From contig NZ_FQZU01000014.1 in NCBI RefSeq assembly GCF_900142135.1, forward strand, positions 1 to 64,000: a stretch of DNA of 64,000 nucleotides. Direction: 5' to 3'. Shown here piece by piece: positions 59,862-64,000 of the stretch. The DNA comes from Desulfatibacillum alkenivorans DSM 16219. GTDB lineage: Bacteria; Desulfobacterota; Desulfobacteria; Desulfobacterales; Desulfatibacillaceae. How positions within the stretch are numbered: the stretch's first letter is position 1; the number at the start of each line of letters is the position of its first letter. Below the pieces are notes generated by a model. It was not told the origin of the DNA, searched no databases, and worked only from the letters and a program-made list of their open reading frames with translations. A program made the position numbers and the translations under genes.

Positions 59862-60701
59862 ATGCGAGCCTATGACCTGGCTATTCAAAATTTTTCAGTA
59901 GCTGAACACCTCCTGCAACTCCATGAATTGTTTCGTGGTTTGCAGGAAGGCCAGGTGGACGAGCACCTGCGCCTGGCCGTGTGCAGCTGCCTTGATGTGC
60001 CGGAGCAAACGGTCCTGCGGCATGCAAAAAACGACCGGGTGGTCATGGTGGCCAAGGCCACCGCACCCATACCGCAAAGTCTCCTGGTTCCAGACGGCAC
60101 GAATTTCCTGCTGCGCCAGGCCGTGGTTGTCGGCTGCACGTCCCTAGAATCCTTTTTCTGGGATGCCTTGCGCGAAAACGTTCTCACCATCGTGCGGGCC
60201 AGAAAACGCGGAGCGGATGAGTCGTTGCGTAAGATCACCTTGTCCCTGGACGACTATCTGTCCCTCGAAGGATGGGAAGACCCGGACCTTCGGTTGCAGC
60301 AGATCATCCTGAAGAATTTTGAACGGGGCACTCTGTACGATCCTTCTTCCATTGAACGGATTGCCAAGATTCTCACGGTAAAAAAATTCTGGGACCAGGT
60401 TGCGGCCAAGACCGGCAATCCGGACAATGAAATCAAGCGGCACATCGGCGAGATCATCACCCGCCGCAACCAGATCGCCCACCGTGCGGACCGGCCCGAT
60501 GAAAACGCGGACCCGCCCGAAGAACAGGACGGCCATGGCCTGCGCGCCATCAACTACGCCTGGGCCAACACCCGGGTGGCCACGGCGAAAAACGTGGTGT
60601 CCGCCGCGTCGGAAATTTTCACCGCCACCTTGAAGAAACTGGAAGAGCAGCTTGACCGGGAAGAGGAGCAACGCCTTGCCCGGCAAACCATGAGGTCATG
60701 A
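59862..60701 (+). CDS. HEPN-domain protein inserted in the BREX operon
   Basis: The 279-aa protein has the motif RRNQIAHRAD with Arg202-x4-His207, the RNase signature of HEPN domains (RiboL-PSP-HEPN type), and TSLESFFWDALRENVL earlier as the other conserved helix. The first ~65 residues are a separate helical domain. Such proteins are often RNases or structural partners in defence systems. It sits between brxC and pglX, five bases ahead of pglX, an unusual place in type I BREX, so it may be an accessory abortive-infection module. Charged C-terminal coiled coil (KKLEEQLDREEEQR). Confidence 0.8.
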   Translation: MRAYDLAIQNFSVAEHLLQLHELFRGLQEGQVDEHLRLAVCSCLDVPEQTVLRHAKNDRVVMVAKATAPIPQSLLVPDGTNFLLRQAVVVGCTSLESFFWDALRENVLTIVRARKRGADESLRKITLSLDDYLSLEGWEDPDLRLQQIILKNFERGTLYDPSSIERIAKILTVKKFWDQVAAKTGNPDNEIKRHIGEIITRRNQIAHRADRPDENADPPEEQDGHGLRAINYAWANTRVATAKNVVSAASEIFTATLKKLEEQLDREEEQRLARQTMRS

Positions 60702-60706
60702 AATAG

Positions 60707-63700
60707 ATGAACGATTCCCTGATTGCCCAGATACAGCGGTTCACCCTGGAAGCCCGCGAGATGTTGGAAACCGAAGCCAGCCGGCAGTTGGAGGGCATTT
60801 ATGGTTGGCTACCCAACGGCGATTTCGCGGACCCGGGCAAGTATCCGGCCCTGGACCAGATCGAGGAAGCGGTCGTGACCCGCAGTCGGCTGGAGGCCCA
60901 TGCCGGGGAAGAAAAGGCAGCCGGCGTTTCGGGAAGGGAGGCTCGTGAAAAGTTGGTTCGGGAAACCGCCTTCACCTGGCTCAACCGCATCGTGGCCCTG
61001 CGCATGATGGAGGAACGCAAAATCATCAAGTCCACGGTGGGCAAGCTGGAAAAATCCAACGCCTTCATTTTCTGGCTCACGTCGGACGGCAACGAGGACA
61101 TGTATGCCCTCCATGAACAGGGCGCCCTCCCCAAAAACGCCATGGGCGAAGGACCCAGCGACCAGGCGTACCGGCAATTCATCCTCTGGCAATGCGGTCA
61201 ACTGGCCAAGGATGTGTCCGTGCTCTTTGATCCAGAGACCCTTTCCTCCCGCCTTTTTCCCCGACCGGCCGTGTTGAAGCAGATCGTGGAATCCATGAAC
61301 CCGCCGGAACTGGCCGAGGCATGGCAGGCCGGGAACGAGGAAACCGTGGGGTGGGTGTATCAGGCATTCAACTCCGAAGAATTGCAGGCGGCCTTCACTG
61401 CCGCGCGTCTTTCGAAAACCAAGTTCGAGGCAAAAGACATCCCTTCAGTGACGCAACTCTTCACTCTCAAGTGGGTGGTGAAGTTTCTGGTGGAAAATAC
61501 GTTGGGGCGTCTCTGGATGGAAATGCATCCGGATTCCCGCCTCAAGAACCATATGGATTATTTGGTTCCTTTTTCTGAAACCAAGCGCGAATTGAAACTG
61601 GTCAGGGAAATCACCTTCCTGGACCCCAGTTGCGGGTCCATGCATTTTGGTCTGTTTGCCTTTGACCTTCTTGTGGAGATGCACCGGGAGGAACTAGAAA
61701 AGGCCGGGCAACCAGGGTGGCCGGAAAAACCAAGTGTGGATTCCGAAGAGACCATACCCGCCAGCATCATCAGCAACAACATTCACGGCATTGACATCGA
61801 CCTGCGGGCGGTCCAGCTGTCCGCGCTCACGCTCCTTCTGAAAGCCCGCACCCTGAACAAACAAAGTGATTTCACCGACCGGAATCTGGTCTGCGCCAAC
61901 GTGGAGGCCGTGACCGGAGGGCGATTGGACGACTTCATTTCCAAGACCCAATTCAGCCACCCCATTTACGAACGCATCCTTCGCGCCATGGCCGCCAGCC
62001 TGAAGGATTCAGAGCAATTGGGTAGCCTCCTTCGTCTGGAAAGAATCTTGGAACACCACATTGCCGAAGAACGGAAAAAGGTGGACGCCCAAAAGCAATT
62101 GGGGCTGGCCTTTCCCGGGGTGACACAGGACCAGTTCACAACCGAGGCTGGAGTTCAGGAGTTTTTTGAAATTCTTGAGGTCCATATTCTCCGACACCTC
62201 GACCTTTTTGTACAGGAATCCCGGGAAGGCGAACAGGAGCCGAATCACTTTGCATCGGAAACAGCAAAGGGGCTGAGGCTTTTGAGCCTGGTCTCGGATC
62301 GCTATGACGTGGTGGCCACCAATCCGCCGTACCTTTCCGGCCGAAAAATGAACAAAAGGTTGGCCGATATGCTCAAGGATCAATATCCCGAGGGCAAGGC
62401 TGACCTCTATGCCGCGTTCATACTTCGGTGCCAGGAGCTTGCGCGCCCCAAGGGTTTCGTGGGCATGCTCACCATGCATTCCTTCATGTTCATCAGTAGT
62501 TACGAGAACATGCGGGAAACTCTCCGGGATAATGTTTGCGTGGAAACCCTTGCTCATTTTGGCGGCGGATTGTTTGCCGTAGGCAATCCCGGCACCTTGC
62601 AGACAGCCGCCCATGTGTTGCGAAAGGAAACAGAGACGGCCAAACGCCTGGAACACCAGGGCACGTTTTTCCGGCTGGTGCGGGAAAAGGATTCGGAAGG
62701 GAAACGCCTCGCCTTTGAAAACGGCCTTGCCGCGTTGAAGGCCGGACAACCCCATCCCCTGGTCTTCACCTCTCACATGGAGGATTTCGATGCGGTTCCG
62801 GGTAAGCCGTGGGTGTATTGGGTGCCACCGACTATACTTCAGCTATTTCTTAATCTTGATCTTTTGGGGAATACCGCCCCCCCCAGGCAAGGTCTTGCTA
62901 CTGCTGATAACAGCCGTTTTCTCCGAAAGTGGTGGGAACTTGCACTCTCCAATTTAGTCAGAAATGCATCGACCTGCGCTGACAGCAAGATTACAGGTAA
63001 AAAGTGGTTTCCTTATATGAAGGGAGGGGCACCGATTCATTGGTACGGAAATCAAGAGCACATTGTAAACTGGAAAGATGACGGTGTTGAAATCAGAAAT
63101 TTTACAAATGAAAAAGGAAAGGTTCTGTCACGCCCGCAAAACACAGGTTATTATTTCCTTAAAGGTGTTACTTGGAGCGATGTAAGTTCCAAAGGCTTCG
63201 CGGGGAGGCTGTCACCCGGAGGCTTTGTTCATGATGTGTCCGGGATGACCTGTTTCCCGAAGGACTCCCAATTGTATGAGGTTTTGTCCGTTTTCAATTC
63301 AACCGTGGCCAAATATCTTTTGAGTGCTCTGAATCCCACCATTCATTATCAAGTGGGAGATATAGAGCGTCTGCCCATTCCAGATCAGTCTTCGGCCACT
63401 CTGGATTCATTGGTTGAAAGGGCAGTTGATCTTGCGAGGCAAACCAGCGTTGAAAGCGAAATCACCTATGATTTTACCCTTCCCCCTTTGTCCATCGAGC
63501 AGGTGGATAATCGCCACGCCCGGCTGCGGGAGATCGAGGAGGAAATCGACAGGGAAGTGACCCGCCTTTACGGCCTGACCGAGGAGGACCGCCTTGCCCT
63601 GAAGGCTGAGTTGGAGGGCACGGCCACCGCCGATGTGGACGAGGAAGGCGAGGACTCTGACAATGGTGACGAGGAGGACGAGGCTGCCGAAAGCGCCTGG

Positions 63701-64000
63701 ACCGAGCCGCAACTCGCGCGCGCCTGGATCAGCTACGCTTTAGGAACGGTTCTGGGCCGGTACGCCATCGGCCAACCCGAGGGCCTGGGCCGTGGGGATT
63801 TTGACGAGGCAACCGTGGCGGCCATCCGCGCCCTGGTGGACGAGGACGGAGTCATGCCGTCTGACCAAGGCCACCAGCAGGACATTACGGCGCGGACCCT
63901 CAAATGCCTGGAGCTTATGCGTGGATCGGACATCTCCCATGCCTTGATCCGAAACGCCGCCGACTCGGACGGCGACCCCGAGGACCTGCTGCGAAATTTC
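60707..64000 (+). CDS. pglX: BREX adenine methyltransferase PglX (cut by window edge)
   Basis: The frame is open from ATG 60707 to the end of the window, 1098 codons, with no stop. The N-terminal region (ETAFTWLNRIVALRMMEERK), the SAM motif LDPSCGSMHFGLFAFDLL (near 304-321) and catalytic NPPY (ATNPPYLSGRKM, near residue 539) identify PglX, the N6-adenine DNA methyltransferase that marks host DNA. Motif I reads DPSCGSMHF where DPACGSGHF is usual. Residues ~970-995 are strongly acidic. The segment around 62810-63380 is clearly AT-richer than its surroundings, possibly an exchanged target-recognition region. pglZ and brxL are expected downstream. Confidence 0.9.
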   Translation, partial: MNDSLIAQIQRFTLEAREMLETEASRQLEGIYGWLPNGDFADPGKYPALDQIEEAVVTRSRLEAHAGEEKAAGVSGREAREKLVRETAFTWLNRIVALRMMEERKIIKSTVGKLEKSNAFIFWLTSDGNEDMYALHEQGALPKNAMGEGPSDQAYRQFILWQCGQLAKDVSVLFDPETLSSRLFPRPAVLKQIVESMNPPELAEAWQAGNEETVGWVYQAFNSEELQAAFTAARLSKTKFEAKDIPSVTQLFTLKWVVKFLVENTLGRLWMEMHPDSRLKNHMDYLVPFSETKRELKLVREITFLDPSCGSMHFGLFAFDLLVEMHREELEKAGQPGWPEKPSVDSEETIPASIISNNIHGIDIDLRAVQLSALTLLLKARTLNKQSDFTDRNLVCANVEAVTGGRLDDFISKTQFSHPIYERILRAMAASLKDSEQLGSLLRLERILEHHIAEERKKVDAQKQLGLAFPGVTQDQFTTEAGVQEFFEILEVHILRHLDLFVQESREGEQEPNHFASETAKGLRLLSLVSDRYDVVATNPPYLSGRKMNKRLADMLKDQYPEGKADLYAAFILRCQELARPKGFVGMLTMHSFMFISSYENMRETLRDNVCVETLAHFGGGLFAVGNPGTLQTAAHVLRKETETAKRLEHQGTFFRLVREKDSEGKRLAFENGLAALKAGQPHPLVFTSHMEDFDAVPGKPWVYWVPPTILQLFLNLDLLGNTAPPRQGLATADNSRFLRKWWELALSNLVRNASTCADSKITGKKWFPYMKGGAPIHWYGNQEHIVNWKDDGVEIRNFTNEKGKVLSRPQNTGYYFLKGVTWSDVSSKGFAGRLSPGGFVHDVSGMTCFPKDSQLYEVLSVFNSTVAKYLLSALNPTIHYQVGDIERLPIPDQSSATLDSLVERAVDLARQTSVESEITYDFTLPPLSIEQVDNRHARLREIEEEIDREVTRLYGLTEEDRLALKAELEGTATADVDEEGEDSDNGDEEDEAAESAWTEPQLARAWISYALGTVLGRYAIGQPEGLGRGDFDEATVAAIRALVDEDGVMPSDQGHQQDITARTLKCLELMRGSDISHALIRNAADSDGDPEDLLRNF

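Larger units (their letters stand above)
36676..64000. mobile_element. Genomic island integrated at tRNA-Asn (right end outside window)
   Basis: A tRNA gene directly followed by a tyrosine integrase reading toward it is the signature of an integrative island. Inside are an excisionase-like gene, a second recombinase, a toxin-antitoxin pair, an AT-rich biosynthetic-looking cluster, a nuclease/ATPase operon and a BREX operon. Base composition changes sharply several times. No second copy of the tRNA 3' end was seen before 64000, so the island very likely continues past the window. Confidence 0.8.

Noticed and set aside
36676-64000. Possible second copy of the tRNA-Asn 3' end as a right attachment site
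   Set aside because: Reading through the island I found no repeat of the T-arm/acceptor sequence, so the right end must lie outside the window.

Overview
The window (about 55% GC, dense coding, many alternative GTG/TTG starts, strong GGAGG ribosome sites) looks like a chromosome segment of an anaerobic Desulfobacterota bacterium, perhaps Desulfobacteraceae/Desulfatibacillum-like. That placement is inference, from a fused BadF-type CoA dehydratase activase, an ADP-forming acyl-CoA synthetase, a TRAP TatT lipoprotein, a PrkA/YeaH/SpoVR operon and a LexA operator of the GAAC-N4-GTTC type.

Core part, 1-36.6 kb. After the tail of an ISAs1 transposase come a secreted protein and a TatT lipoprotein, a peroxiredoxin-SRPBCC fusion, and two tandem 7TMR-DISM/GGDEF diguanylate cyclases that duplicated together with their promoter. 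A four-gene PrkA-YeaH-SpoVR-PrkA stress operon (9.1-16.4 kb) follows, facing a lone CheY-like receiver. Next are a secreted protein bracketed by two copies of a GC-rich hairpin, a deletion remnant joining the start of a solute-binding-domain sensor to an HD-GYP tail, a BtrH-like protein, a domain-permuted acyl-CoA synthetase and a DUF72 protein. An SOS operon (small membrane protein, lexA, stand-alone OB-fold piece of DnaE2 type) sits under two LexA boxes and ends in a striking 122-nt fold-back element. Then come a polytopic membrane protein, a 54-aa membrane peptide, a TetR regulator with a perfect 22-bp palindrome, a 1458-aa activase, a PAP2 phosphatase, a DUF3239 protein and a cyclic-nucleotide-binding protein.

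Genomic island, 36.7 kb to beyond the right edge. It starts directly downstream of a tRNA-Asn gene, with a tyrosine integrase pointing at the tRNA, tandem 12-bp repeats and an excisionase-like gene overlapping the integrase. Cargo in order: hypothetical genes, a dihaem cytochrome c, an AbiEi/AbiEii toxin-antitoxin pair with a duplicated 126-bp gene end, an AT-rich three-gene cluster resembling a graspetide RiPP locus (small peptide, ATP-grasp ligase, membrane protein), a DUF2958 protein and a second recombinase. Then follows a long leftward operon (54.0 to 46.6 kb) encoding a MoxR-like ATPase, an unknown acidic-tailed protein, a metallopeptidase/VWA protein, two mutually similar unknown proteins, a Cas4-like nuclease, its probable DNA-recombination partner and two further unknowns. 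Divergent from it is a BREX phage-defence operon (HTH gene, brxA, brxB, brxC, an inserted HEPN gene, pglX), cut by the window edge.

The best candidates for something undescribed are the MoxR/VWA/Cas4-like operon beside BREX and the graspetide-like cluster; the 122-nt fold-back element beside lexA is the strongest unexplained nucleic-acid signal.
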